Source: JANRKF01 sp964518725
GTDB taxonomy: Bacteria > Pseudomonadota > Alphaproteobacteria > Rickettsiales > SXRF01
DNA: 37,834 nucleotides
Assembly (NCBI GenBank): GCA_964518725.1
Contig: CAZFKP010000021.1
Span: 1 to 37,834 of the forward strand
Direction of reading: 5' to 3'
Shown: positions 23,395-32,662 of the stretch, piece by piece
Layout: each line of letters opens with the position of its first letter
Position numbering within the stretch: position 1 is the first letter of the stretch
Made by a program: the position numbers and the translations under genes
The notes under the pieces: generated by a model
What the model saw: the letters and a program-made list of their open reading frames with translations, nothing else
Database searches by the model: none
What the model was told of the DNA's origin: nothing

Positions 23395-26300
23395 CGCTTG
23401 TTTCTCTTCTTCATTCCGCCGCCCATAGCGTAAATAAAGCGCTGGCAACAGGAAGAGATTAAGCAGCGTCGACGTGGTTAGCCCTCCTAGAATCGCCACC
23501 GCCAGCGGATATTCCACCTCATGGCCGGGCTTCGCGCCGCTGATGACCAGCGGCAGCAGCGCCAGGCCGGTGGCAAGCGCGGTCATCATGATAGGAATTA
23601 ACCGCTCTTCAGCGCCGCGCTGCACGAGTGCTGGGCCGAAGGGCTCGCCTTCCGTATCTTCCAAATGCCGCCAATGGCTGACCATCATAATGCCGTTGCG
23701 CGCGGCAATGCCTATCACGGTGACAAAGCCCACCAGCGAACCGAGCGAAAGCACGCCACCGGAGAGGAATACCGCAATGCCGCTGCCCACCAGCGAAAAG
23801 GGCAAGGTGAACACGGTGATCAGCGTAAGCCGCCAGGATTTGAAATCGGAATAAATCACCAGCACGATGCCCATCAGCGCCAGCGCCGTAAGTGCCCTTA
23901 AACGCTTGCTGGCATCGGCCTGCGCCTTGTATTCGCCAAGAAACTGCGGGTAGTAACCCTCATCGAATTTAAGCGTTCGCACCTTCTGTTCGATTTCCGC
24001 TGCCACCGAGCCGGTATCGCGGCCTCTGGCATTGGCTGTGATATCGAGGCGGCGGGATGCGCTCTCGCGCTTAATGGAATTGGGCATCGGCACCAGCATG
24101 ACATCGGCCACATCCTTCAAGCGCACCTGCATGCCGGTGGGCGTGTCGATCGGCAGCTCCTGAATGGCGGCGACATCGGCTCGCATCTCCGCCGTTCCCC
24201 ATACCACTACATCGTAACGTTTCTGCCCTTCATATACTTCACCCACCTTGGCTCCGCGCAAGAGCGTCGTGGTGGCGTGGCGAATCAGGCCAGGCGTTAA
24301 ACCATAGCGCTCAGCCGCCTCCGGCCGCAGCACGATTTCTACTTGTGGCAACATCACTAGAGGTTCGATTTTTAGATCGGCGATGCCTTTTACATCGGCC
24401 ATCAGGTGCTTTACTTCCTCCGCTTTACTGCGCAGCACATCAAGGTCATTGCCATAAAGCCGCACCACGATACTTGCGCCCGCGCCGGATAAGACTTCCT
24501 TGCTGCGTTCCTTCAGGTAGGTTTGCACATCGGTGTAAAGCCCGGCATAACCATCCATTACCGCTTGAATTTTGTCGCGGGTTTCATGATAAGGCGCTTT
24601 TGGATCGATGCTCACCCATAGTTCTGTAAATTCCGGGCCGTACACTTCATCCGCCACTTCAGCGCGGCCGATATGCGCCCCTTGATTGCGCACACCGGGG
24701 ATGGCCAGCAGTTCCTTAGCAGCCAAAGTTGTTAAACGGCTCATTTCCTCGACGGAGGTGCCAGGCTTGCCGAGGAAATGCATCAAAAAGTCGGTTTCCT
24801 GAAACTCCGGCAAGAATTCATGGCCGTAAAAGAAGGAAGCCCCGCCGCTGATGCCCAGCGCGACAAAAATAATGGTCAAAGCCTTTTTGGGCTTGTGCAG
24901 CATATTAGGGAGCGTGCGCGCATAACGCTCGCGGAGGTTATGGGCAAACTTCGCTTCCGGCTGCTCCTTGCGCTCGCCGGTAAGCAGCATATAGCAAAGC
25001 GCGGGCGTTACGGTGAGCGCTACCAGCAACGAGGCTAGAATGGCCAGGATGTAGGAAATTGCCAGCGGGCGGAAAAATGAACCGGCTATGCCGTCCATAA
25101 AGAAAACCGGCAGGAAAATGATCATAACGATCATTGAAGCGTAAACCACCGCGCTTCGCACTTCCAGCGATGCATCCACCACCACGCGGAAATTGGAAAC
25201 AGGATTGCCCGCCTCGCGGTTTAGTCTCAGGCGGCGCACAATATTTTCCACGTCGATAATCGCATCATCCACCACTGCGCCCAGCGCAATCACCAGCCCG
25301 GCGATCACCATCGTATTTAGCGTCACGCCACTCGCAATCAGCACTGCTACCGCCGCCACCAAGGAGAGCGGAATAGCGCTCAGGCTGATAAAAGCCGTGC
25401 GCCGGTCGCGGAGGAATGCCAGCAAAATCACCACCACCAGCGCGCCGCCAATCAGCAGCGCTTTGGTCAAATTATTAATAGCCAACTCAATGAAGGTGGC
25501 CGGTCGAAAGAGATGTGTGTCCACGGCTACGCCAGGCATGGCGGGTTTTAGCAGCTCCAGCGCTTCTTCCAACTTACGCGTCACTTCCAGCGTATTGCCC
25601 TCCGGCGTTTTCTCGACAATTAACATTAAGCCGGGTTTGTCATTTATCACGGCATCGCCGATAGGAGGCGCGAAGCCGATTTTAACTTGCGCCACATCGC
25701 GCAGGCGGATCGGTGCGCCGCCACGGAAATCCACCACTGTGCGTTCTAAATCTTCCGGATCATACACCGCTTCGCGGTGGCGCACGGCAATGCGCTGATT
25801 GGCAGTATCCACGAAACCGCCCGATTCCAGTACGGTGGCATCGCCTGCTGCGCGCACTACTTGGTCAAGCGTTACGCCATGGGCGCGCAGGCGGTTAGGA
25901 TCGACCAGCACTTGAAATTGCTTGCTGCGTTGGCCCCACACAGCGACATTGGCGACACCTTGCACGCCCATCAGCTTCGGGCGGATCGTCCATAGCGTAA
26001 GGTCGGTTAAATCCATCTGATTTAAGGTTTCCGAGGAAAGAGTGATTTTCAGCACGCGCGAAAGCGAGGAAAGCGGCTGCAAAATCACGGGTGTGCGTGC
26101 CACCGATGGCAGGCGAGTTGCCTCCAACGCCACGCGCTCCTGCACATGCTGGCGTGCGCGTTCTAAATTGGCACCTTCTTTGAACAGCATTACCACCGAT
26201 GATAATCCCAGCACGGATTTAGAGCGCAGTACTTGCAAATCCGGCGTGCCGTTTAACGCATTTTCCAGCGGAATGCTAATTAGGCTCTCTACTTCCTCGG

Positions 26301-26472
26301 TGGAAAGGCCTGGTGCTTCGGTTTGAATTTCCACCTTAATCGGCGCGAATTCAGGAAACACATCAAGCGGCGCCTGGGTTGTCGCCCGGATGCCGTAAAT
26401 TATCATTACCGCGCACAGCGCCAGCACTACCACGCGGCCACGAACGGAAGATTGTATTAAGCGCTCTAACAT
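23380..26472 (-). CDS. RND efflux permease, heavy-metal (CzcA/CusA) type
   Basis: A 1030-aa inner-membrane proton antiporter of the RND superfamily, close to the usual length of about 1040. It has the N-terminal helix and PLDVFPEFAPIKVEIQTEAPG start typical of the heavy-metal group, two large periplasmic loops, and in the fourth helix the signature ALGAVVDDAIIDVENI, which differs from the zinc/cobalt/cadmium type (DFG...DGAVV) and from the copper/silver type. It resembles the less well defined HME group in which the substrate is uncertain. The ATG overlaps the adaptor stop as TAATG. With adaptor and outer-membrane channel it would form a tripartite pump; the metal cannot be told. Confidence 0.9.
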   Translation of the reverse strand: MLERLIQSSVRGRVVVLALCAVMIIYGIRATTQAPLDVFPEFAPIKVEIQTEAPGLSTEEVESLISIPLENALNGTPDLQVLRSKSVLGLSSVVMLFKEGANLERARQHVQERVALEATRLPSVARTPVILQPLSSLSRVLKITLSSETLNQMDLTDLTLWTIRPKLMGVQGVANVAVWGQRSKQFQVLVDPNRLRAHGVTLDQVVRAAGDATVLESGGFVDTANQRIAVRHREAVYDPEDLERTVVDFRGGAPIRLRDVAQVKIGFAPPIGDAVINDKPGLMLIVEKTPEGNTLEVTRKLEEALELLKPAMPGVAVDTHLFRPATFIELAINNLTKALLIGGALVVVILLAFLRDRRTAFISLSAIPLSLVAAVAVLIASGVTLNTMVIAGLVIALGAVVDDAIIDVENIVRRLRLNREAGNPVSNFRVVVDASLEVRSAVVYASMIVMIIFLPVFFMDGIAGSFFRPLAISYILAILASLLVALTVTPALCYMLLTGERKEQPEAKFAHNLRERYARTLPNMLHKPKKALTIIFVALGISGGASFFYGHEFLPEFQETDFLMHFLGKPGTSVEEMSRLTTLAAKELLAIPGVRNQGAHIGRAEVADEVYGPEFTELWVSIDPKAPYHETRDKIQAVMDGYAGLYTDVQTYLKERSKEVLSGAGASIVVRLYGNDLDVLRSKAEEVKHLMADVKGIADLKIEPLVMLPQVEIVLRPEAAERYGLTPGLIRHATTTLLRGAKVGEVYEGQKRYDVVVWGTAEMRADVAAIQELPIDTPTGMQVRLKDVADVMLVPMPNSIKRESASRRLDITANARGRDTGSVAAEIEQKVRTLKFDEGYYPQFLGEYKAQADASKRLRALTALALMGIVLVIYSDFKSWRLTLITVFTLPFSLVGSGIAVFLSGGVLSLGSLVGFVTVIGIAARNGIMMVSHWRHLEDTEGEPFGPALVQRGAEERLIPIMMTALATGLALLPLVISGAKPGHEVEYPLAVAILGGLTTSTLLNLFLLPALYLRYGRRNEEEKQALSLT

Positions 26473-27692
26473 TACTTCATCGTCCCCGTTTCTGCGCCAA
26501 ACATGGCCTGCGCGCCAACCGTCATAATATTAGCGCCTGGCGCCGGGCCGGTGGAAAGCACCGCATCATTGCCGCTGGTATAGCTGACGGTGACACGTTT
26601 TCTGACATAGGTAAGCGGCGAGATTTGCTCGTAAACCCAACTGCCGCCAAGCGCATCGAATACCACTGCGCTTGCCGGAATGGAGAGGCTTTCCTTGGCA
26701 TGATTAATCGGCACCATCACACCCACACGCTGACCGGGAATGGCTTCCGTGCCGGAGTTATGGAGCGAATAAAGCAAATCCACCGTATAAGCCTGCGCAT
26801 TGGCCAGCGGCGGCGCCGAAACCGGCATGGCGGATTGCATCGCCAGATCTGCGCGAGCGGAAAGGCTACCGACCTGTGCCTCAATTTCCCGCGCGATATC
26901 TTGCAAATCGCCCACCGGCAGCGTGACACGAACCCACGCGGTGGAAAGATCGCCCATTTCAAAAAGCGCCGTACCACCCGGCACATTCTGATTATGCGCC
27001 GCCGATAACTTGCGCAGCACACCATCTTCCGGCGCGGCAATCAGGATCGGCGCGGCAGTGCCCTCATTCAATGATTCTTCCAGCAGTTGCTGGCGAGCTT
27101 TTGCCGCTTCCAGAGTTTTCGCCGCGGTATCATAAGCCGCCTGAGATTCCTCTACCGTGCGCTTAGCGCCAACACCATCTTCAAATAGTTTGCGCGCACG
27201 CTCCAGCGCGGCTTTTGCCGCCTGCATCTGCGTGGCGGCGTTTTGTACCTGCATATCGGCATCCACCTGCGCCGTCGCTGTTGCACTGCGCGCTTCCACA
27301 GTGAGCAGCGGCAGAAGGATAAAAATGGTTTGTCCCTTTTTAACGGTGTCACCTTGCTTCGGCAGGCCTTCGGTGGGTGCTTTCAAAATACCACCGAATG
27401 GCGCTGTTACCACTCCGCGCCTGCCCACCGGCGTGATGATTTCGCCGCTGTAAAGGCGAAAGCGCTGCACTGATTTCATGGCAATCGGTTCTACTTTCAC
27501 ACCTAGCCGCTCTTCGGTTTTTTCCGTTAAGGTAATGGTGTTAAGAGTTTCCTCTTTCACCACTTTTTCTACCTTAGCGGCAGGTTCCTTTTTCGCTTTG
27601 TCGGAGCTGCCGGAAAATAACCACCAGCCAGCCAGTACGGCGGCAATGGCCAGAATGATGATCAGAACGCGTGGCTGTCGTTTCATATGCAT
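26472..27692 (-). CDS. RND efflux periplasmic adaptor (membrane fusion protein)
   Basis: A 406-aa adaptor. An N-terminal membrane anchor (about residues 8-27) precedes a lipoyl/barrel-sandwich region (GVVTAPFGGILKAPTEGLP), a coiled-coil hairpin (about 130-205, Ala/Gln/Lys rich with ARKLFEDGVGAKRTVEESQ), the second lipoyl part (ILIAAPEDGVLRKLSA) and beta-barrel domains. It bridges permease and outer-membrane channel. The ATG at 27692 overlaps the stop of the 53-aa gene as TAATG; an internal ATG at 27686 is also possible. No His- or Met-rich metal-binding N-terminus is present, unlike CzcB or CusB. Confidence 0.9.
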   Translation of the reverse strand: MHMKRQPRVLIIILAIAAVLAGWWLFSGSSDKAKKEPAAKVEKVVKEETLNTITLTEKTEERLGVKVEPIAMKSVQRFRLYSGEIITPVGRRGVVTAPFGGILKAPTEGLPKQGDTVKKGQTIFILLPLLTVEARSATATAQVDADMQVQNAATQMQAAKAALERARKLFEDGVGAKRTVEESQAAYDTAAKTLEAAKARQQLLEESLNEGTAAPILIAAPEDGVLRKLSAAHNQNVPGGTALFEMGDLSTAWVRVTLPVGDLQDIAREIEAQVGSLSARADLAMQSAMPVSAPPLANAQAYTVDLLYSLHNSGTEAIPGQRVGVMVPINHAKESLSIPASAVVFDALGGSWVYEQISPLTYVRKRVTVSYTSGNDAVLSTGPAPGANIMTVGAQAMFGAETGTMK

Positions 27693-27853
27693 TACGGGGT
27701 ATAGGTTTGTTGAGCGGGGTTATGGGGTTTCGCGCGGTGGCTGCTGTCATTCTCGTCGTAAGCGAACCAAGCGTAAAAAATTAAAAACAGGATGATCAGC
27801 GCATCTTTCCAGGTAATGCGGGCGGATTCTTTATCGTTAATAGCGGCATTCAT
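27692..27853 (-). CDS. 53-aa single-helix membrane protein in the RND operon
   Basis: A short gene between the outer-membrane channel and adaptor genes. The 53-residue product has a charged N-terminus (NDKESARITW), one hydrophobic helix (about residues 19-32, ALIILFLIFYAWFAY) and a polar tail with SHRAKPHNP. The start overlaps the upstream stop as ATGA and its stop overlaps the next start as TAATG, and AAAGGAG precedes the ATG, so it is clearly part of the coupled operon. I know no name for it. It may be a small accessory subunit of the pump. Confidence 0.8.
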   Translation of the reverse strand: MNAAINDKESARITWKDALIILFLIFYAWFAYDENDSSHRAKPHNPAQQTYTP

Positions 27854-29208
27854 GGGGCGCTCCTTTCAGGGGTGGGTGATTCGGTTCGTGTTGCAGGCGC
27901 TACTGGCGCAAGTTTACTCCCGACGCTACGCTCTAGCTCGGACGATGCGCGGCGTACATCGCCGATGAGCTGCGCTTCCCGCAGGCGGGCATCGATAACG
28001 CCGCGCGTGGATTGCAGCACCATCAGGTAAGGCACATCGCCGCCTTCATAGGCTTTCTCCACGCGGCTTAAATCGGTTTCCACGCCGGTTTTCACTTTCT
28101 CCTGCAGAATGTTCAGTTCGCTACAGGCCTGGCGGTATTGCGCATAGGATTGATTCACATCGAGGCGGATTTGATGCGCCACCGTTTGCTCGCCGCGCAC
28201 GGCGCGCTCCTCTTCGGCGTTGGCGCGGGTAATATTGCCTTGGTTAAGGTTGAATACTGGCACCGTGCCTTTCACCGCCGGGCTTAATTCATGCCCGGTT
28301 TTCTTGCCGCTGGTGGCATCGGCTACACCACTGATGCCCAGCCAGCTGAAAAGAGAAAGGTTAGAGCGCGCTTCCGCCGCCGTGGTGGCTTCCTTCGCCG
28401 CCAGCGCATCCGGTCGGTTCTTCAAGCCTTCCTCTACCAACGCGGCCACATCCATTTCCTTGCAATCCGGCGCGGGAATGGGATCGAGCTTCAGCTCTCC
28501 CACATGCGCGCCAACACCCATCACGAAGCGCAGGCGCTCGGCACTGGTTTGAATATCATAGCGGCTGCGCGCGGCCGCTTGCTCCGCTGCCATCGCATCG
28601 AGCGCCGCTATATTGCCTTCCTGCAGGGAAATATCGCCCGCCTTGTAGCGTTTCTGCGCCAGCCCTGCGATATTGCTTCGAAGTGCTAAGGATTCCTCCA
28701 GCAGTTTAAGCTGCGCCTGCGCTTGCAGCATATCGCTATAGGCTTTGCGCGTATCGCGGATCACATTCAGGCCTGCCTGGGAAAGCTGGTGCGAAACACG
28801 CTCGGCTTCCGCCTTGGCGGCATTGATGCGGAAAGGCCGAAGCCAAAGTGCCTCTAGCGGCAGCTCCAGCGCATATTTAAACGGTTTGTTGGTGGTGGAA
28901 AACGTATAGCTGCCGATCGGATTGGGCAGCAGCCCGGCTTGAATCAGATCTCCGCGCGCCACATCGAGGTTTACCAGCGTTTCCTGAAAGGCAGCGTTAT
29001 TCCACAAGGCGATCGATACGGCTTCATCCTCGGTAATGCCATCCTCTAGCGATGCGCCGGGTGGCAGGGTAATTTTCCCTGCTTCCGTTTCCTTCGGCAT
29101 AGCGAAGCCGCTGCGGCTTTGCACATCGCTGATAACATTATCGCGCATCGGCCCATCGGCGCAGCCGCTGAGAAGCAAAATAGCCAAAGTGGAAGCGATT
29201 TTTTTCAT
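27850..29208 (-). CDS. Outer-membrane channel lipoprotein of the RND system (TolC/OprM type)
   Basis: A 452-aa protein with a lipoprotein signal (MKKIASTLAILLLSGC, lipobox LLSGC) and two TolC-type repeats rich in long Ala/Gln/Leu helices. Visible parts include ISIALWNNAAFQETL-like helix starts and AGLLPNPIGSYTFSTT. It forms the outer-membrane exit duct. I chose the ATG at 29208 because it overlaps the phosphatase stop as ATGA and opens the lipoprotein signal; the longer frame to 29280 would bury that signal. The stop overlaps the 53-aa gene start. Confidence 0.9.
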   Translation of the reverse strand: MKKIASTLAILLLSGCADGPMRDNVISDVQSRSGFAMPKETEAGKITLPPGASLEDGITEDEAVSIALWNNAAFQETLVNLDVARGDLIQAGLLPNPIGSYTFSTTNKPFKYALELPLEALWLRPFRINAAKAEAERVSHQLSQAGLNVIRDTRKAYSDMLQAQAQLKLLEESLALRSNIAGLAQKRYKAGDISLQEGNIAALDAMAAEQAAARSRYDIQTSAERLRFVMGVGAHVGELKLDPIPAPDCKEMDVAALVEEGLKNRPDALAAKEATTAAEARSNLSLFSWLGISGVADATSGKKTGHELSPAVKGTVPVFNLNQGNITRANAEEERAVRGEQTVAHQIRLDVNQSYAQYRQACSELNILQEKVKTGVETDLSRVEKAYEGGDVPYLMVLQSTRGVIDARLREAQLIGDVRRASSELERSVGSKLAPVAPATRTESPTPERSAP

Positions 29209-29819
29209 AGCAACTGCTGTCCGAAGAGCGCTTCCATTTTTTGATAGCTGCGCATCATTGCGTATCGCTCTGTCAGCCACACCGGCACGTAACCGTAAAT
29301 GAATGAAAGCTGCAGCTCCGCATCCTGCGGCTTTTTGTCACTGATAGCTGCAAGATAAAGCGCGGCAGCCAGGCCGGTACGGTTAACGCCTGCCTCACAG
29401 TGAATCAGGAGCGGCTTGGGTGCTTGGCGCATAATCTGGATCAGTTCGCGGGCGCGAGGCAAGCTCAGCTCTTCCGTTGACGCCATGGCGAAATCGATGT
29501 GGCGGATGCCCGCCTTTTCGGCAGCGGCCATTTCCTGTTCATACCAGTTTCGGCCGGGATTCGCGCCGCGCAGATTTAGAATGGTTTTAATACCGTAGCG
29601 CTCACCGAATTCTCCGATTTGCTTGCCGCTGAGCTGCGCCGAGCGATAAACTTCACCCGCCACCACCTCATGAAAATTGCGGCTTAATTGCAAATGCACG
29701 AAATGCCCGCCGATGGCGACGCCGATCAGTGCCACAAACACGATCCAGCCCTTCGGGCGCACGGCGTTATGCCTGGCTCTGCGATTTGAAAACGAATGGC
29801 AAAAAGCGGTTTTCTTCAT
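29205..29819 (-). CDS. Dual-specificity/tyrosine-phosphatase-like membrane-anchored protein
   Basis: A 204-aa protein with an N-terminal helix (about residues 24-43, WIVFVALIGVAIGGHFV) and a DSP-type phosphatase domain outside it. The active-site loop is HCEAGVNRTG (near residue 140), with YRSAQLSG and the TILNLRGANP strand before it. The orientation suggests a periplasmic enzyme; relatives act on phospholipid or protein phosphates. It is the first gene of the RND operon. I chose the ATG at 29819; the open frame to 29828 begins with TTG. With the -10 at 29836-29831 the message would have a leader of only a few bases. Confidence 0.82.
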   Translation of the reverse strand: MKKTAFCHSFSNRRARHNAVRPKGWIVFVALIGVAIGGHFVHLQLSRNFHEVVAGEVYRSAQLSGKQIGEFGERYGIKTILNLRGANPGRNWYEQEMAAAEKAGIRHIDFAMASTEELSLPRARELIQIMRQAPKPLLIHCEAGVNRTGLAAALYLAAISDKKPQDAELQLSFIYGYVPVWLTERYAMMRSYQKMEALFGQQLL

Positions 29820-29830
29820 AATTGCCAATA

Positions 29831-29862
29831 GTTTTAACCGCCAAAACTTAGGCGCGACTTAG
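29831..29862 (-). promoter_or_regulatory. Response-regulator box and -10 for the phosphatase/RND operon
   Basis: On the minus strand CTAAGTCGCGCCTAAG spans 29862-29847 and TAAAAC begins 10 bases later (29836-29831). The start codon is at 29819, so the transcript should be almost leaderless. Confidence 0.75.
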
Positions 29863-29890
29863 ATGGTATTAGAAAATGGCAATTTTTAAG

Positions 29891-30643
29891 CTATAGCCGC
29901 CTTTTTCCGGCTCTATTATGCCTTTCCATCAACACAATAAACACAACAAGCAGGCACGCCAGAATCAGGGAAGAGCCTACGGTTCCGAAATCCAACCCGC
30001 CTTTTTCATGCGATTTGGTAAGCAGATCGCCGAAAGTGGCGCCAAATGGCCGGGTCAGCACGAACGCCACCCAAAATAAAAATACCCTGGAAATGTTGGT
30101 GGCATAGTAAGCCGCGATAATAATGCCGATCAGTCCCGCAATCAACGCCGCACCGCCGCCGAATCCTAAGCCGGAGCTATCTGCCAGAAAATCACCGAGC
30201 GCAGTGCCAAGCGTGTTAGAAAATAGTATCGCTGTCCAATAAAACAGCTCTGCACGCCTTGTGCGCACATGGTTAATCGACACGTTTCCTTCCATGTAAC
30301 GCCAGAGGGCAATGGTGAAGATTAAACAGCTAAAAAGAATCAATGAGCCAGTCGTATAGCCAAGCCCCAACGTGCGATCGATATAATCGGACATGGTGGT
30401 GCCGGCCGTGCTGGTAAGCAGGATCACCGTCCAGTAAAGCGGTGCATGATAGGTTTTTGCTAAAAGCTGCATTACCAATGCAATAATCAGCGCCGTAACA
30501 AGCGCCAGGCTCGCTACCGCATAACCGATATGCAGCGTCATAGATAAAAGGTCACCCGCCGTTTCACCCAAGGTCGTCGCGCATATTTTGACGATCCAAA
30601 AATAGAGAGTGATTTCCGGCAGTTTGCTTAAATATTTAGGCAT
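29891..30643 (-). CDS. Four-repeat integral membrane protein (COG4705-like)
   Basis: A 250-aa protein with about eight membrane helices. It contains four copies of a short motif of the form [TP]xGxTxxD followed by hydrophobics: TLGETAGDLL (24-33), TAGTTMSDYI (79-88), TLGTALGDFL (144-153) and PFGATFGDLL (199-208), spaced 55, 65 and 55 residues. Each has one conserved Asp in a membrane region, which suggests a fourfold or pseudo-symmetric ion pathway. I place it in the COG4705 family from memory; I know of no firmly established function. It overlaps the sensor kinase by 8 bases and is the last gene of the regulator operon. Confidence 0.75.
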   Translation of the reverse strand: MPKYLSKLPEITLYFWIVKICATTLGETAGDLLSMTLHIGYAVASLALVTALIIALVMQLLAKTYHAPLYWTVILLTSTAGTTMSDYIDRTLGLGYTTGSLILFSCLIFTIALWRYMEGNVSINHVRTRRAELFYWTAILFSNTLGTALGDFLADSSGLGFGGGAALIAGLIGIIIAAYYATNISRVFLFWVAFVLTRPFGATFGDLLTKSHEKGGLDFGTVGSSLILACLLVVFIVLMERHNRAGKRRL

Positions 30644-32006
30644 CCAATTTCCCCTTGTTTAAAGGAAATCGCACAGTAAATCCTGCGCCCTTACCATCGA
30701 TGCCGGTGCCGACATGAATCACCCCACCATGCTGCTGTACGACATTCTGTGCGATTGAGAGGCCCAGGCCGGTGCCTTCCACTTCCGTGCCCAGGACACG
30801 GTAGAACCGCTCAAATATCTGCTCGCGCGCGCTTTCGGGAATGCCAATCCCATTATCTTGCACCTCCACCACTGCATCACTTGCGTCGGTATAGACATTA
30901 ACATTCACTTTGCCGCCGGTGGGGGTATAGCGGAGTGCATTGCTGAGCAGGTTTTCCAATAGAATTCGTAAGTTTTCCGCGCTGCCCGGCAGCACCGCTT
31001 TCTCATTGCGCGACATACCGAGATCGATATTTTTCTCCACCGCCATTTCCGCATGCTGCCTCACTACGTCATGAGTTAGCGCGGAAAGGTCAACCGGCGC
31101 CATCTGCGCTTCCATGGCGTTCGGCTCTACACGCGCCAGCGTAAGCAGCTGCTGCACTACATGCGTGGCGCGGTCGATGCCATCCTGCAGTTTTGCGGCA
31201 TGATGCTCGCGCTCATCATCCGTTTTGGTTCGCTTGAGATTGCCCAGCTGCAGCTGGAGCGCTGTAAGCGGCGTGCGTAGCTGGTGGGCGGCATCAGCGG
31301 TGAAGCTGCGTTGTGCTTCCAGCGAAGCGTTCAATCGCACGAGCAGCTCGTTCAATTCCTGCACCAGCGGCTGAATTTCTACCGGGATGCGCTCTTCCGA
31401 TATCGGTTCCAGACTAATAGCGGAGCGCTGGGTAATCGCGCGGGAAATTTCGTTCAAAGGCGTAAGGCTTCTGCCCACCGCCAGCCAGATAAACAATCCC
31501 ACCACTGGAATCAGGGACAGCAGCGGGAAAAGAAGATGCATTGCCATCTCGCGCACGAAGCGAATGCGCGCTTTTTGCGGCTGCGATACCTGGATGATAA
31601 AATTGTCGGCTTCAGTGCCGTAGGTGCGCCATACCCGGCCTTCAAACTCGGTAATTTGCGCCCCACGCTTTTCCTGGTATGGGTAGGAAATGGCGCGGTG
31701 CGAGGTGTAAACGGACGCGTGGTTTTTATCCCATACCTGAATGAGAAATTCCTGTTCTTCCTTGATGCGTGGCTGCAGCGAAGGGCCGACCGCGCCCTTT
31801 ATGCGGTATTCGCTCAAGTTAAGCGTGGCCATCTGGCTTTTGAGCGTTTCCGCAATTTCGAGCATGTTTTTGTCGTACAGCTCATCAATCTCATCGGCTG
31901 CATTGAAATAGGTGAAAATGGCCACCAGCAATGAACCGCAAGTAAGAGCGATAATCAGGGAAGCAATAAGGTAACGGCGAATCGATTTCATGCGTGACTT
32001 CCTCAT
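30636..32006 (-). CDS. Sensor histidine kinase, QseC/PmrB-like
   Basis: A 456-aa inner-membrane kinase with two helices (about 12-31 and 158-177) enclosing a periplasmic domain of about 125 residues, then a HAMP-like linker. The phosphoacceptor region reads FTADAAHQLRTPLTAL with H241, and the ATPase domain has the N box (LLENLLSNALRYTP), G1 (VQDNGIGIP), F box (FERFYR) and G2 (GTGLGLSIAQ). The start overlaps the response-regulator stop as ATGA, with a second in-frame ATG at 31991 behind GGAAG. The acidic periplasmic part (DEIDELYDKN) could sense cations as in PmrB or PhoQ, which is inference. Confidence 0.92.
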   Translation of the reverse strand: MRKSRMKSIRRYLIASLIIALTCGSLLVAIFTYFNAADEIDELYDKNMLEIAETLKSQMATLNLSEYRIKGAVGPSLQPRIKEEQEFLIQVWDKNHASVYTSHRAISYPYQEKRGAQITEFEGRVWRTYGTEADNFIIQVSQPQKARIRFVREMAMHLLFPLLSLIPVVGLFIWLAVGRSLTPLNEISRAITQRSAISLEPISEERIPVEIQPLVQELNELLVRLNASLEAQRSFTADAAHQLRTPLTALQLQLGNLKRTKTDDEREHHAAKLQDGIDRATHVVQQLLTLARVEPNAMEAQMAPVDLSALTHDVVRQHAEMAVEKNIDLGMSRNEKAVLPGSAENLRILLENLLSNALRYTPTGGKVNVNVYTDASDAVVEVQDNGIGIPESAREQIFERFYRVLGTEVEGTGLGLSIAQNVVQQHGGVIHVGTGIDGKGAGFTVRFPLNKGKLDA

Positions 32007-32662
32007 TTGGCTACCATGTAGCCAATGCCGCGAATGTTGCGGATCAGCTCCGGCCCAAGTTTTTTGCGTAAATTGTGAATTTGCACTTCCACCGCGTTGC
32101 TGCTGACTTCTTCATTCCAGCCGTACAGCCGCTCTTCCAGCTCGGCACGCGATAGCACCTTGCCCGGCGATTGGAGAAGCGCAAACATCAAAGCGTATTC
32201 GCGGGCGGAGAGGATCAGGCGCTTGCCTTCATATTCCAGTTCCTTGGTCGTGGTATTCAGGCTAATGGCGCCTGAGCGCAAGGTGGATTCGGCGTGACCG
32301 GCGTTACCGCGGCGCAATAGCACGCGAATGCGCGCTTCTACTTCTTCCAGCGCAAAGGGCTTTACCAAATAATCATCGGCGCCTAAATCCAGCCCCGCCA
32401 CGCGGTCGGCTACCCTATCACGCGCGGTAAGAATCAGCACTGGCACCTTATCCTTGCGGGCGCGGAGCTTTGTCAGCACTTCCAGGCCGGTTTGTTTCGG
32501 CAGGCCGATGTCGAGCAGCACTAAATTATAAGCCGTGGTTTTAAGCGATTCCTCGCCCATGTCACCGTCACGCGCCCAATCCACCGCATACCCGCTGCTC
32601 TTTAGCGCGTGCATCAGGCTCTCGCCGATCATTTTGTCATCTTCAATGAGAAGTATTTTCAT
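32003..32662 (-). CDS. OmpR-family response regulator, QseB/PmrA-like
   Basis: A 219-aa regulator. The receiver domain (about 1-115) has the acidic pocket D8/D9, phosphorylated D51 (NLVLLDIGLP), the switch Thr in ILTARD and Lys in VKPF. The winged-helix DNA-binding domain follows at about 125-219 (LSAREYALMFALLQSPGKVLSR, then VEVQIHNLRKKLG and IRGIGYMVAK). OmpR-type proteins bind tandem half-sites 10-11 bases apart, just what is seen at five promoters here, so this is the most likely factor for the CTAAG-N6-CTAAG boxes. The start lies 20 bases inside the upstream gene. Confidence 0.94.
   Translation of the reverse strand: MKILLIEDDKMIGESLMHALKSSGYAVDWARDGDMGEESLKTTAYNLVLLDIGLPKQTGLEVLTKLRARKDKVPVLILTARDRVADRVAGLDLGADDYLVKPFALEEVEARIRVLLRRGNAGHAESTLRSGAISLNTTTKELEYEGKRLILSAREYALMFALLQSPGKVLSRAELEERLYGWNEEVSSNAVEVQIHNLRKKLGPELIRNIRGIGYMVAK

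Noticed and set aside
27150..27170. A CTTAG half-site inside the adaptor gene
   Set aside because: Single half-site without a second copy 11 bases away and not near a promoter.
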